DNA from: Harmothoe impar
Lineage: Eukaryota > Annelida > Polychaeta > Phyllodocida > Polynoidae
NCBI GenBank assembly: GCA_947462335.1
Contig: OX381704.1
Location: 28,171,955-28,235,954 of the forward strand
Direction: 5' to 3'
Length of the DNA: 64,000 nucleotides
Shown: positions 1 through 12,315 of the stretch, piece after piece
How positions within the stretch are numbered: position 1 is the stretch's first letter
Layout: each line of letters opens with the position of its first letter
The notes under the pieces: generated by a model
What the model was told of the DNA's origin: nothing
Seen by the model: the letters and a program-made list of their open reading frames with translations, nothing else
The model's database searches: none
Translations under genes and position numbers: made by a program

Positions 1-293
1 TCTCTGCATTTGTCACCCCAGATCAACCCAGCAAATGGCTAAAGCCTAAAAGTCTAATCTTAGCCGCTGGCTGTGACTACACTCTACAGCTATTGACTGT
101 AGATCTAATATAGGCCTATAATAATAGCCTAAGGCCTAGCCTAGGCTAGGCTAGGCATACAGGGCAGTAGGTCTACTTATCTAGTTTAGATCTAGATCAA
201 TATTAGGCCAATATATGCAGTCTCAGGTGGTTGAATATAGAGGCATGGGATCAATTTCAATAGTTGGTCTGACAAGTCGGGATTTAAACCTAA

Positions 294-366
294 CAAGAAT
301 TGCGGTTGTTGCCGCGTAAAAAAATGCCTCAGGCATTTTTATACGCGGCAACAACTGCAATTCTTG
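294..366. repeat. 73-bp near-perfect palindrome
   Basis: Two arms of about 36 bp are inverted around position 330. The left arm begins CAAGAATTGCGGTTGTTGCC and the right arm ends GGCAACAACTGCAATTCTTG. Only a few mismatches separate them, so the strand could fold into a long hairpin. No ORF of note lies here. It could be a tiny foldback transposon or a structured transcript; the sequence does not decide. Confidence 0.75.
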
Positions 367-546
367 CATTTGAAGGAACATAATGTCTACATGGTTGGTA
401 TATTTGTAGGGGACCCATTTAAGACACCATATAAACAGGGCGGGAGGATGATATAACTGACGGATGTGACACAACAGGGGAAAACATGCCATTACAGGGA
501 TTTAGTGTAATATACAGCCACTAGGTGGCCACCAGTGCAGCAGCAC

Positions 547-1356
547 TAATAGAACCATTGAATTCCTTTGGTCCATGTTAGGGGGTGAAGGTAGGATTAT
601 AATCAACGTCAGGAGCATGGAAATGGGTGTTGCTAGGCAGATAAACAATTAGAATAGCTGTTGCTAGGCAACCAGCTGTCTTAGCAACAAACCAATAGAA
701 CAATTGAATTCCTCGGGTCCATGTTAGGGGGGGGAGGGTAGGATTATAATCAACCTCAGGAGCATGGACATGGGTGTTGCTAGGCAGATAAACAATTAGA
801 ATAGCTGTTGCTAGGCAACCAGCTGTCTTAGCAACAAAATAATAGAACCATTGAATTCCTTGGGTCCATGTTACGGGGGGGGGGGGGGTAGGTACAATTA
901 TAATCAACCTCAGGAGCATCGAAATGTGCGTTGCTAGGCAGATAAACAATTAGAATAGCTGTTGCTAGGTAACCGGCCATCTTAGCAACAAACCAATAGA
1001 ACCATTGAATTCCTCGGGTCCATGTTAGGGGGGTAGGTACAATTATAATCAACCTCAGGAGCATCGAAATGGGTGTTGCTAGGCAGATAAACAATTAGAA
1101 TAGCTGTTGCTAGGCAACCAGCTGTCTTAGCAACAAAATAATAGAACCATTGAATTCCTTGGGTCCATGTTAGGGGGGGTACGTAGGATTATAATCAACC
1201 TCAGGAGCATGGAAATGGGTGTTGCTAGGCAGATAAACAATTAGAATAGCTGTTGCTAGGCAACCAGCTGTCTTAGCAACAAACCAATAGAACTATTGAA
1301 TTCCTTGGGTCCATGTTAGGGGGTATAGGTATGCTTATGATCAACCTCAGGATCGA
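547..1356. repeat. Tandem repeat, about 147-bp unit, five to six copies
   Basis: The phrase GTCCATGTTAGGGG recurs at about 571, 717, 864, 1018, 1163 and 1309. Between recurrences there is a shared body containing GTTGCTAGGCAGATAAAC and GCTGTTGCTAGGCAACCAG. Spacing is 145-154 bp and copies differ by few substitutions plus G-run length changes. The minus-strand ORFs in this stretch are repeat translations, not genes. The inner GTTGCTAGGCAAC motif is itself palindromic and resembles an RFX X-box half-site pair. Confidence 0.85.
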
Positions 1357-1412
1357 AGGTTGATTAATATTAATTTTATCATTATATGTATAAATTTGTG
1401 TTGTGACACCTT

Positions 1413-1455
1413 AAAACAAAATGGCGGCACCCCTTGAAACAAAATGGCGGCACCC
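1413..1455 (+). promoter_or_regulatory. Tandem AAAATGGCGGC motifs (YY1-like)
   Basis: The 20-bp phrase containing AAACAAAATGGCGGCACCC occurs twice back to back. AANATGGCGGC is the known YY1 recognition core, usually near promoters or start sites of housekeeping genes. It lies upstream of the visible Churchill exons, so it could mark that gene's promoter, but the missing first Churchill exon was not found next to it. Regulatory role is inference. Confidence 0.35.
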
Positions 1456-2055
1456 GTACTGACTTCCTGTCAAATGAAAACAATATAATGCCTCAACCTG
1501 GTAGTTCGCAAGCTCACCACCAGGGCCCCTCCGGGGCCTTTCGGCCTTAAAAAATTAAAATGCTCTAGCGAGCCTAAAAGCCTGTAAAAAGTGGGTTAAG
1601 AACTTAGGGGTGATTCATAAACTTAAAAGTGAACCGTCGGCCCTATAAGCCTACGGTATTTAGTTTAGACCCCTGCAGCATGGAGGCTTTTCCAGTTTGG
1701 GCCCCGCCCCCTACCGAGTTCCTGTTTTTCATTATGGGGGGTGCAGAGGGGTCCCCCCTCAGGTCGGAAAGTCGCCGAAATTGAGGCACCTAGGTCACAA
1801 AGTCGCTTTTAAAGACCATTTATACTATTGCCAATTTTTTCAAAAAGTCGCCAGGTCGCTTTTATTAGTGCACCAGGTCGCCTGGTCGCCTGGAAAACAG
1901 CCCAGGTCGCCAGGTCGCTTTTGACCCATCTGGAGCCACATTATGACGTTCTAACACGTTCATCCAGTGGAGCCTTCTCAAGTTCTGTGGGGGCAGCCAT
2001 TTTGGTAGGACACAAACACTCGTGCCCATTCTCATCCTAGGAGTGAGATTTCATG

Positions 2056-2404
2056 ATTTCATCCAAAGACAGGGACTCCCCTGGTCCCCCAGATAGATAG
2101 CCAACCCTAAGTCTAACCCTGAATGTAATCCGAAAGAAGTAAGCTAACCCTAGCCTCTACCCTAACCGTTGGGCAGGTATCCAGTGTAGTTGGTTTCTTA
2201 TGAAGCATCTCCTGGGGGACTGGGGGATGCTCAAGCATGGTGATTTCTTACAAAGCATCCCCTGGGGATACAGGGGAGTCATTAGCACAATATCTTATTC
2301 TTGAAGAAGATTTCAGGGTATATCTTATTCTTCATCCAAAGACAGGGACTCCCCTTGTCCCCCAGATAGATAGTCAACCCTTAGCCTAACCCTAACTGTA
2401 AACC
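2056..2404. repeat. Pair of direct repeats, about 75 bp each
   Basis: A segment containing CATCCAAAGACAGGGACTCC, the phrase CCCCCAGATAGATAG and a CTAACCCTAA-rich tail occurs at about 2059-2130 and again at about 2333-2404. The spacer carries two related phrases around GCATCTCCTGGGGGA. This is non-coding repeat DNA upstream of the Churchill exons. The rest of 1357-2882 shows no convincing gene. Confidence 0.6.
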
Positions 2405-2882
2405 CAAGAAAAGGCCATGTCGCTGTGTCGAATTTAGTGATCTATCGGGTGGCCTCCTGTGTGTTCTATCATAAATGGGTCATAGTTATTGACTCAGGGT
2501 CCATACCCTGAGGCATATACGACGCCCAGCTTTTTCTTTATCCAGGTTTTACAAACATGTTGCCACTTCCCTTTAAGGGCCGCAATGTGCAGATTAAGCC
2601 ACCGCGGTGGTACTGGGGAGCTTCTATGGGAGGTGTGATAACCTTAGGCAGGCTCCAGTGAGTTTTCAAATGCCACTAGACTTGCCTTGTCCATCATTCC
2701 AATGATACATAAATATGCAAGGGGTTAAATCAGTATCTAGGGCTATGTTTATTGGAAATTCAGGTACAGGGCCTAAAACAAGGAAGTAGAAAAATGACCA
2801 CAGACCACATACAGCTTACCCTGAGTCATCTGTGAGGCCACTCACACGCTCAATCTTTGTGGAATTCTGTTCCATTTTCTAG

Positions 2883-3790
2883 GACACAATTTGCCTCGAC
2901 AATGGATCATACTTCCTCAATTTCCTGAAATGTTCAGAATGTGAGCGGAAAGACACATTGAAGGTACAGAATCGAGAACAGAATGAAGATGAAGATGGCG
3001 AGGAACTTGTAACATACCAACGTGAGTTTTATTAATCGAGTAGATTTAATTTCTTGGACCAAGTTAATTGTAGGGAATATGTAACATGTACCTGATTGTA
3101 GGGAACACCTTGTGGTGGCTTAACATTTACGAAACTTTGGCGAATATTTTGGATGTTAACTACAAAATACCGACTTCTGAAAATATCAAACGCAGTCCTC
3201 GCTTATCAACTCAAAACGTACAGATATACATTGTATTGTGTGTTATGGGTCAATACATAAATAACTAAATTGTGTTACTGTAGCTTGTAAATACATAAGT
3301 TATATTACTTCCAGATGTGTGTACAGAATGCGGACATACTGTGGCCAATCACGAATATCGGTTTAAGATTGAGGACGATTTCCAGGTAACTAAATACATT
3401 GTACTATAGTATACAGTGGGAATACCACATTAGAAGTGCTTATGATGTAATGGTACTAACGAATTGGTCTGAAACCCCTCTATCATAATGATAGCCTTCA
3501 TTATGTTATTTCAATGCACAGCACTCTTGGACATTGAGGGAACGTTACATTGGTAATAATGCTATTGTCCATAGGTTAAAATGAAACAAAAAACATTCTG
3601 ATGAGCGTAGTCCATCATCACAACCATTTGAGATTGGCTTATGCTATTGATAGCACATCTCTAAAATGGACACTCATAAGCTTTCTGTCTTCCACAGGTG
3701 TACGAGATGGAGTGTTTACTGTGTGGCCGTGGTGAGGACCTGAGAAGTGTGATGCCGGTAGATCCACGCCAACAACCACTCTTCTGTTAA
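2883..3790 (+). CDS. CHURC1: Churchill protein, last three coding exons (5' end not located)
   Basis: Exons are 2883-3021, 3315-3385 and 3698-3790, each bounded by AG/GT, with phases that fit; the stop is TAA at 3788. They give 100 residues of a family of about 112. The first exon begins at the conserved CLDNGS segment, followed by [11 protein letters not shown] and GEELVTYQ. The second holds [20 protein letters not shown] and the third [10 protein letters not shown] and DPRQQPLF. The CxxC pairs match the zinc-binding Churchill fold. In vertebrates Churchill was described as a zinc protein acting downstream of FGF in early embryos; a direct DNA-binding role has been questioned. The missing N-terminal 12-14 residues, expected to carry a CxxC and EYPxR, were not found in 1-2882. 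They may lie before the window or in an exon too short to recognise. The gene is convergent with TRMT6, with stops 644 bp apart. Confidence 0.93.
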
Positions 3791-4112
3791 CTTCTACCTC
3801 CCCTCTAACTCCCATGCAGTTTACACCATACGCAAAAAATTCCAATCGTTCATGGCATCTGGTGCTAGATCGATTACTGCCATTGAACATTCTTTCCACT
3901 TTCCTTCGTCTTGATTGACTATTAAACAGTGTTCCTTATCATTGCTTACATTTCGTTAGGCAGATCGTGTACTGTAAAGTGTAACTAAGTTTTTTTTAAC
4001 GGCTCCAAGCCACTGTGACAAAGCACGTTATGTACTTGTGGAGTCCATACTAATATATGTATTTTCATGTTGAACGATGGACTACATCTCCACAGGCAAC
4101 AAGTCTGACACA

Positions 4113-4118
4113 AATAAA
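4113..4118 (+). terminator. AATAAA polyadenylation signal of CHURC1
   Basis: A canonical AATAAA lies 323 bp after the Churchill stop codon. It is the first good signal in the 3' flank and ends the transcript before the convergent TRMT6 stop at 4435. The stretch 4119-4434 between the two genes is AT-rich and shows nothing else. Confidence 0.5.
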
Positions 4119-4434
4119 TGTACATAAATATATGTTTTTATTCTTCATATTTATTTCATATCAATACCACAGTTGGTGAGAAGCCCATTATCCCATATTA
4201 TATGCGCCTTTGTATATATGTATGCCCTTGTGTTGACATGATACATGGGATTAACTCGCTGGTGCTTCATGCCTGCATCATGAAACCCTACGGATTGAAT
4301 CAATATACTCCATTATGCTTGGTATGATGCATCAAATGCAGCACTGGCGAGTAACTTCTTGATATCATATTGGTACATCATAGCAATAAGTAAGGCATCA
4401 TGCCGTCCTTTAAACATTCGAAGTAAGTGGACCT

Positions 4435-7400
4435 TCAGGCAGTGAAGGGTGGGGCTTTGCTGTCGCTGACTTTGATAAATGTCAATAAAAAGCCACCATT
4501 CATGCTCATATTAATTTCTGGATGAGTCCGGTTCGGCAACACCTACAAACAAATAGAGAACATAAAAACATTGAATTTTCAATTAATAGTAGTGGTATTT
4601 GTATTTGAAACGGTACAGAATGGTGATAACAATCAACTATCGGTAGCCAATTTAAATGTAATGCACTAATTTATGAGATAATGAGACGCGCATGCGTTTA
4701 GCTTATGGCAGATGATAAAAGTGGGAAATATTCTTTTGTTTTCTCTAAGACTATAGAATATGAGAACGCTAGTTATCAAGTTCTCTAATAACAACGAATT
4801 AGTCGGCCTTACCTGATAATTGCGCAGCCAGGTTTCTGATAGCCTTAGGTGCACTACTTTGCCGCTGTCCCGCAGCCGCTGGTAGCAGTCCATAAGAGGC
4901 TGCAAGCAAATAGGCATATTTTCATCATTTCTAGTTGTGAATGCAATCATGTATCATACGAATACTGCAGCCAAGAATAAGGGCCAACTACTGTAAGTTC
5001 TCGGGTATAAGCCGCAAAGCCGCATCCCTAACTGTTGACAAACCTTGTGTAAGCCGCACCCCATTCAGGCATGTTTGGTATCAAATTGAAGTCTTACTCG
5101 TGTACAAGCCGCGGCTTTTATACGAGAATTTAAGCTAGGTCTTTAACATGGACATGTAGTTATGCGTCTAGAGCATGACACAATAGCATAATTTGATTTT
5201 TGAAGGGTTCGATTGTATGATACATTCACATTTGAAACTGCTACATGTATTAGAGAAATAAATTAGGGAAATCGGAGTACTTGATAAGAAAAAAAATTGC
5301 TATACTCACCTCCTGGTATGGAGAGAAGACGACAACCGGTCTACTGTCAGTGAGAAGATCCAACAATCTCAACACGATGGGTGTTGGGTGAACGCGCGTG
5401 GCCACCAGGAGACTGAAAGACACACGCTTCAATTTAATGTTGGGTCTAAACAGAGGACAGATGCCACACAAATCATAACGCAGGTGCCCCTAATCGAATG
5501 TTATTACAACAATAATTATATTCAATATATTTCTTTGATTTTCATTCTGAAAAGGGTCGTATCCCTATCATGTATACAGAGAGATCTCTATAATCGCCCA
5601 TGCCTACTTGCTGGCTAAAATTGGTCGGATGGTAAATGTGGCAGTTTATAGAGTGGAATATGTACGATATAATATGAAAACTATTTGACCTGGTAGTAGG
5701 TGAGACTAGCAGACTATTGGATGGCGGTTTATAGAGATCTCTATACAATAGTGTTTTTTAAGCAAAGAGGATTAATATGTCAACACTGCTAAAACATTTA
5801 CCTGTCGAATTTCCCCTGCTGGAGGATCTGTCTGGTTGCCTCTATTTTTCGAAGTCGTAACTGTTTTCTCCGTTCCTGCTCAGCCTTGACTGCCTGCTTG
5901 CCTGCATCGTCCAACTGTAAACAATTAGTTTAAGGTAGAGTTAAATTGTGAAATGTGTGTCACAGACGCAAAATGATTGAAAAAAAAGAAGAAAGACACA
6001 AGTTAACATTCGGTTTCAAGTGCAACAGCATATGTAGTTGCCTCGTGTAATTCAACCTTATAATACAATAAATTATTCAGAATCATAACTAGTTGCCCGT
6101 CTAAAATATTCAACTACCCGGTAGTTGCTAGCAATGAGTTGCTAGCAGCTAGTTGCCTCGTGTAACTCGAATATCAAGGTACTGAGATTTGAAGGTAGGG
6201 CCGGCGACTAAGGAAACCTCGGATAGGCTTTCTACAAAGAGGTGGGGAGAATGTCGAGCTCTGCATTATACGGAATTTGACGACCAGAAACAGTGCAGGC
6301 CAATTTCGTATTATGTGATAAGAACATCCGTATTATGTGGAGAAACAACATCCTGGCCCAAGATGACAGAATCACACACACTGGGCAACACAGTCAGCTC
6401 CACATAACTAACAGACAATACTTACATCAAATACAATACCGTTACATATGTCGGGTTTATTTATGCCACATATAAATGTGTCATCAATAGAGCAGGTAAA
6501 ACAACTGACATACTTTTGATGTGTGTTTTGGGTGCGACTCAGTCTTCTCTTCCTCAGCTGCTAAAGCCTCCTCAAGTCGACTTTGGCCTTCGTCTTTTGC
6601 CTCGTCAATGCTGTCTCCTTCTACAGCACTGGACTTGTTATCCTTCTCTGACCCATTCTGTGTACAAAATAAGACTGATATTGTGAGTGTGCTAGAATAC
6701 AACACAATAAATTACTACTTTCCGGGTATACCTCTTCGGTTACAAGACAACCAGAATCCCAGTGCGGGTTAGGATTTCCCAAGTTCCTAGTGTGGGTTAT
6801 AAATACCAGGGTGTCTGGAAGTATTATGGCTCATACCTAGCAAACTGTAATCTCTATCGGGAATTTTCCTGAATACAAGGATTTGTAGGGCGCCCAGTAA
6901 TATGTTTAGAATCTATTGGCTTTTGTCAAAAATCCTCTAAGAACAGTTTATTTTCATATGATTAACAAAGCAACCTTTCTCATTTGAAGTTCTTAGATGT
7001 GTTACATTCCCCAGCCCATCTCATCTGCTTAGAGCTAATGACAGTACAACCTTCTTTACTATACATACATACAGCCTCACTCTGAGGTGGGGGCCAACTT
7101 GCATCTCTCAGGGGTCTAGCACTGTGACTATGGAGCTCCCCAGGACCCCTGGTCCAGGGGTTACAAACCCAGGGGAAATGAAGGAATACGGGACCCTGAC
7201 TGGTTAATATTCGTGCTAGAGCTGTATTGATTTAGATGGCACCACCATGACTATGGGTGTTTTATGACATTACCGCTTCCAGCTCCGTTGGACCCTCTTC
7301 TCCATTATTGTCCTCTTTAGTGTCAGGCTCTTCATCTAATCGCACTCTCTGTAAGATTAAATACAAGAACTTAAATAGCAGTACTTGATATCGAAATGAC

Positions 7401-10400
7401 AGGCATGCACCAAAGGGAGGATAGCTGTTAAATTGGTGTTCAATAGGAAATTAAGTTTGGAATAGATCAAATTCAGATACCAGTGATACCAGGTTACGAT
7501 TTATTCAAGAACACACATACCCAGTACTGTATACTTCAGTCTCAAAATGACGTTTCTACTTTGGCAACAATGAGCATGATATGATGGTCAACGCAGTTGT
7601 TTTCATACCTTGGCTTGTGTACCTTCTAGTTGGTCATCTTTAGGTGAAGTTTCTGTTTGACTGACCGTACCCATGAAGCGCAGTGGGAAGTGATGTAACA
7701 TCTTGTAATGTTCGGGTGTAAAGTTGTACCCTTCCAAGACTTGTCTAAATGTTAGCAACAAAACACTTATATTATAATGATTTTTTTTTGATTTTTTGAT
7801 TTTTCTAAATATTATAATGAGCATCGCCGTTGAGAGAAATCCTAGTTGGAAGGCATTTGGATTTCCAGTTTCTACAAATCTGGTCAACTCAGGGATGGAC
7901 AAAAAATAGAAAACTATAAAGTGACGAACCTTTTTAATTTCATTTGATTAAAAATAGATTAGAATATTGGTGTATAATCGTAGTAGTTGGTGTATAATTG
8001 TAGTAGGCGGGGATTTAATACTTGATACTAGGAGCAACAACATCAATTAATACGCACCTTGGGGGATCCTGTTCTGCATGTAGTTGAATAATTGTTCCAT
8101 GTCCTAGAAGAGAAAACACAGAAAGCACGCAGCGCATTAGCAGGCTATTATATTTTGGGCAGTCAATCCTTTATGACCTGAGAATGCAGAGTTAGCTCTG
8201 AATTACATTTAAGCTCATCAGCAAAAACATGTGAGCATATTTTGATAAATCCAGAGAAGATATGCTAATGATATGACATGAACTGAATTCTATGTATTGA
8301 GGAGCAGGACTCGACATTTTTTAGTTTTTAATCTTTAGTAAAAGAAATTTGAACATTCATCCCATTGCGACATTATCTGCCTGGACAATATTTCCTGGCT
8401 TACCCCTAATAAATTGCGATTTAATTGGATAGATAATAATCTGAAGGATTGCCCATGATCACAGTCAGTAATATTTGGGCAATAATGACATAATATCTAG
8501 AATCGTAATGAAGAGCGGGTGAACACATTTGGCTGCAAGTTGGGCAGTCTGCGAAAGATAGCTTTGGTATTTACAAGTGTACAATACTGTAAAGGTATAC
8601 GTGTATTACTTTGTACTGTACATATGTTTGCGGAAAATGTGCACAGCGCGAAAATCAATACAATATAGTTAAACTACTACCATGCTTCAAAATAAATTCA
8701 ATTCTGTGCGAAACGGTACTTTTTGTATTGAAATCAGTTTTAGTTGCCAATACCTCCCATACGCTCCATTGTAGCAGCCAGGAGGAGTCCATTGCAGCTC
8801 TCAACCACGAGTTGGCGGTTGTTTCCCTTTACGTCCCCGAACGTCAACATCTGTCCTAAGGCATCCATACGCAGGTGGCTGTGTTGAAAGTTATAGGTTT
8901 TAATTCTGTAAATCCAGTATTTATCTTCTCTGTACTGTTTATGTTTAAGTTTCAATGTATTTCCATTACATCTAATACTATGATTCATTAGTATGCAGAA
9001 GCCGGAGCCTCGGAGGTAATGTGCTCCATGCCATACATATAACTCAGTAATAGCTATAGAGAGATATAGCTCACATAATGCCGAGTTTGATTTCTGACTA
9101 AAATAGTCAATAGTGAGCTACAAATACTACTAACTTGATCCTGGCTGCACCCTTGTTGAAGTACATTTCAGCTATAAGCCGTGTGCAAGGACGGACAATA
9201 GTGAACTTGTTGATATGTCTGAAAGTGAAACACAATGAACTCTGAAACAAGAAATTGTTTTTTCCATGGGTGGCGGAGTCTAGTCTAAAACATTAAGCCC
9301 TGTTGTCATGGTTTACTCAAGTGGATGTTGAAGTCATAACTGACACACGTGGTAGCGAAGCAAGATGGGAATAATATATTGACCATTCAAATCTAGCTTG
9401 AAACAAGAAACTTAGGGATCTCGTTACATACTTTTATATGAACAAAATAATTCACATACACTTAGTGCTCATCAATAAACAAAAGACGTTTGAATAGTAT
9501 ATATTAATACCTAAATTGGTAACCTAAAATCAGGTAATTGGTAGTTTAAAAAAAAAGGAAGTTGGGTTCCGGTATCCCGACCGACCCTACGTTTTTGGGG
9601 CCAACCAAGATCTATTTTGGACATTTTGTAAATTTTTGAGAAAATCTATGACATTTTTGGCATTTTTTCTACTAAAATCAATCATTTTACCAAATATAAT
9701 TGGTAAACACAAAAAGAAGATATACCGACACTATCTATCTTTGATCATGTTTTAGGAACACAACTTTCTTTATTTAAGCCTTATTTGTTGACAGAATATA
9801 ATTATGAACGTTGTGTGGGATAAGCCTGTCTATGTCTGACATTATACTTGTAGTTACATTTGCAACAAGATGTTACTTACTTCTTTGCCTTTTTCTTGAT
9901 ATACTTTGCTTTGGAATATTCTGTCTTGTTATTGAACGAGGAACTATTTTCTATTAGTTGCCTTACCACCTCCTGCAATGAAGAACAAGGACACGTCATA
10001 ATGTGTTGTGGGAAATATTTATGATATTCTTTATTAAATTATTAAGAAGAAGTACGCCGGAAGACTCAACCCACCTGTTTTCAGTCACGCCAGACTCACT
10101 TCTGTACAGTGACACTGTGGGTGGGGTAGGAGAAGAACCCAAAGAGTTTTAGGGTTTTAGTATGGATTCTAATAAACAACTGGGGGTCGCATATGACCAT
10201 TTACGCTCAGTACTCAGACCATAGAGATGCATTATGATTAACAACTTCATAAGACCCCCCCAGAAAAATGTATAATACAAAATACTATTCATATTTAATA
10301 GATATAGCTTAATTAGACCATTTATGAGAACTGTTTCTTACCTCTCCCTTTTCTCCTTGTGCTCTCAATTCTTCTATTTCCTCTCGTGACAGCTTTTGAC

Positions 10401-12315
10401 TATCACTCGTATCTCTGATATTCCGGTTATCCTTTTTAACTTCCGATTCTTCCTCTGAAATGATAATGGGCAATGTGTCGGAAATTTATTATCAAGAGTT
10501 ATCACGGTATACTAGGAATAGTGTATACGTTCATCTTTTGTGTAAAATGTTGTAAACACTCTTCAATGAAACGGGGTTATGTATATTTATTTGAATTGAT
10601 AATGCTGAAGTAACTAGTTTTTCTTATCCTTTTAGAATAGTGAAGATGTGCAACTTATCAATTAGATACAAATGCACTTACCCTTAACATTGTGGATTTC
10701 CGTCTCTTCCACAGCAGGATGGATGGTGTTCCCTTCAGCAACAAACGAAGTGCCATAGGGATGTCCAATAGCACCATACAGACTGAACCACTGCTTATCC
10801 ATATTTACTTTCCTTTAGTGACAAAGTAAAGCTTTTATTTATCAACAGTCAACACCCTTGCTGGCACACAAGAAATGGGGTAGAGTCTAGAGAATAAAAG
10901 ATTTTAGAGAATAAAAGACCACCAGTATTAAACGAGGTTCTTATTGCCGCTGGCACGGACAAGACGTTCCCGCTTTCATGTGACCCCATTGCTGTGCCCT
11001 GATTGGTCAAGGGGGATATTTGGACGTTCTAACAGCAGGGACCGGTACCCATCTTTGTTACGCTCCGTGCTAGCCCCCCTTTAAATCGCTAGTGGGAGTG
11101 GCCAGGGCAGGTAGTCCAGCCTAGTGTATAGTAGGCATTTTCTCAGACATGCTACACCAGGCGGAGCCGCGGCGTGCCCCGCACGCCCTGGTGTGTGATT
11201 ATAGACCCAGTGTACCCTGGGTCTCTGTGAGACGGTTTTTCTGCAAAAAACGTAGATTGGTCACCTGGCTTTGAAGTATCGTCCTGCCTTTGCTTTTTGT
11301 TTTTTCTGTTCAAAATAAAGCTTAAGTTCTACTGTGGTCTGAAGGGAGAACAACAAATCCCCGTTACTTACAAAGTTCTACTGTGGAACAATCTGTGTCT
11401 CCCTCTTTTTTTCAAAATGTCCAAAAAAAAAAGATTTCCCCATGAAAATAACCGCCATGAAAATAACCGCCCAGTGACCTTGAATCCAGACTTTAAAAGA
11501 TGAGCGTTCACTCCGACTCCTATACCTACAATGGTTAAGAGGAGGTGAGACCAAAATGTGAGACGCTTTTAACTACAAGAGAAAGGCTAATACTGGTGCA
11601 CAAAGACAGGTAGCCTACTGGAGAGGTAGAACAATCAAAGGATTTTAATGTGTTTGTGTGTGTGTTGGGGGGGGGGGGGTCAGGCTTGATTATCACTCAT
11701 CAGGCTTGATTATCAGGCTCACTTTTCAAGCTTGATTTTCAGGCTTACATTTTAGCCTGAAATGTTACGACAGACTGGTGCAACATGATTTCAGGGCAGT
11801 TTTGAACCAGAAATATGTTTCTGCTCTCTGAGTAGACAGGCTGTCCCATGTAGTGAACCCAGTGAGCGCCGTGAGAGACCCGCCTCTCTACTCTCTGAGT
11901 TGACAATTAGACTAGACTAGTTCAATCTTTGGGCTTGGCTCAGGGTTACCACTCATAGTACATTGCTAAATGACACATTGCCCTCGTTTTTGCACTGCTT
12001 TGCAGTTAAACCCTCTAATTGGAAAAGCCCTGTCACTTGTGATGTATATCACACAATCCATCTTTTATTTACTACGAGTATCCGACTTACAATGGTGAGT
12101 GTATGAGGAAAAATGCCATTTATCGCCCATTTAAGGACAATGCGTATTTATTGCTGAGATGTTTCATTTACTTACTTGCTTTTTAGTACTTGTGCAATTT
12201 GGATATTATTCTCTTTCTTCAGTATCACTTTGTCACCTTCCTGGATGTTTTCGTCACTAGTTTCACTCATTTTGACATTTTCGTCAGCTGCAGCGTGATC
12301 CATGGAGGTCGCCAT
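4435..12315 (-). CDS. TRMT6: tRNA (adenine-N1) methyltransferase non-catalytic subunit TRM6
   Basis: Fourteen exons on the minus strand: 12315-12176, 10812-10682, 10454-10342, 9972-9881, 9218-9135, 8878-8754, 8103-8058, 7744-7609, 7348-7274, 6657-6514, 5914-5802, 5412-5310, 4899-4813, 4542-4435. All junctions are GT/AG and in phase, giving 498 residues against about 497 in human. The product is the RNA-binding partner of TRMT61A; the heterotetramer makes m1A58 in the T-loop of tRNAs in the nucleus. Diagnostic segments are WFSLYGAIGHPYGTSF, the lysine-rich KYIKKKAKK, LGQMLTFGDVKGNNRQ, MERMGG, RVHPTPIVLRLLDLL and, near the C terminus, LRLSETWLRNYQ. The acidic, low-complexity middle (exons 9-10) is a known variable insert of the family. 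The start is the ATG at 12315, followed by a second in-frame ATG four codons on. Introns carry small MITEs. Confidence 0.96.
4989..5132. repeat. TIR repeat of the ATAAGCCG family, copy in TRMT6
   Basis: The left end reads TACTGTAAGTTCTCGGGTAT then AAGCCGC, and the right end GCGGCTTTTATACGAGAATT, an inverted pair. Related copies with TACCGTAAAACCTCG ends occur at 56705-56929 and 58515-58714, and a half copy near 25535. It lies in the TRMT6 intron between exons 12 and 13. Confidence 0.6.
5572..5750. mobile_element. Short MITE with AGAGATCTCTATA inverted ends
   Basis: The left end contains GAGAGATCTCTATAATCGCC and the right end GGCGGTTTATAGAGATCTCT; they are inverted copies of about 30 bp enclosing 120 bp without coding content. 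It sits in the TRMT6 intron between exons 12 and 11. The superfamily is not clear. Confidence 0.6.
9544..9783. mobile_element. MITE, TTTAAAAAAAAA / GTTCCGGTATCCC family, copy 1
   Basis: This 240-bp segment shares with 16254-16476 the phrases GGTATCCCG and CGTTTTTGGGGCC near the left end, a CATTTT-rich body, and GGAACACAA followed by AAGCC at the right end. The ends are inverted. It lies in the TRMT6 intron between exons 5 and 4. Confidence 0.6.

Noticed and set aside
4685..4697. Second GCGCATGCG palindrome as a promoter site
   Set aside because: It lies in a TRMT6 intron far from either start; probably chance.
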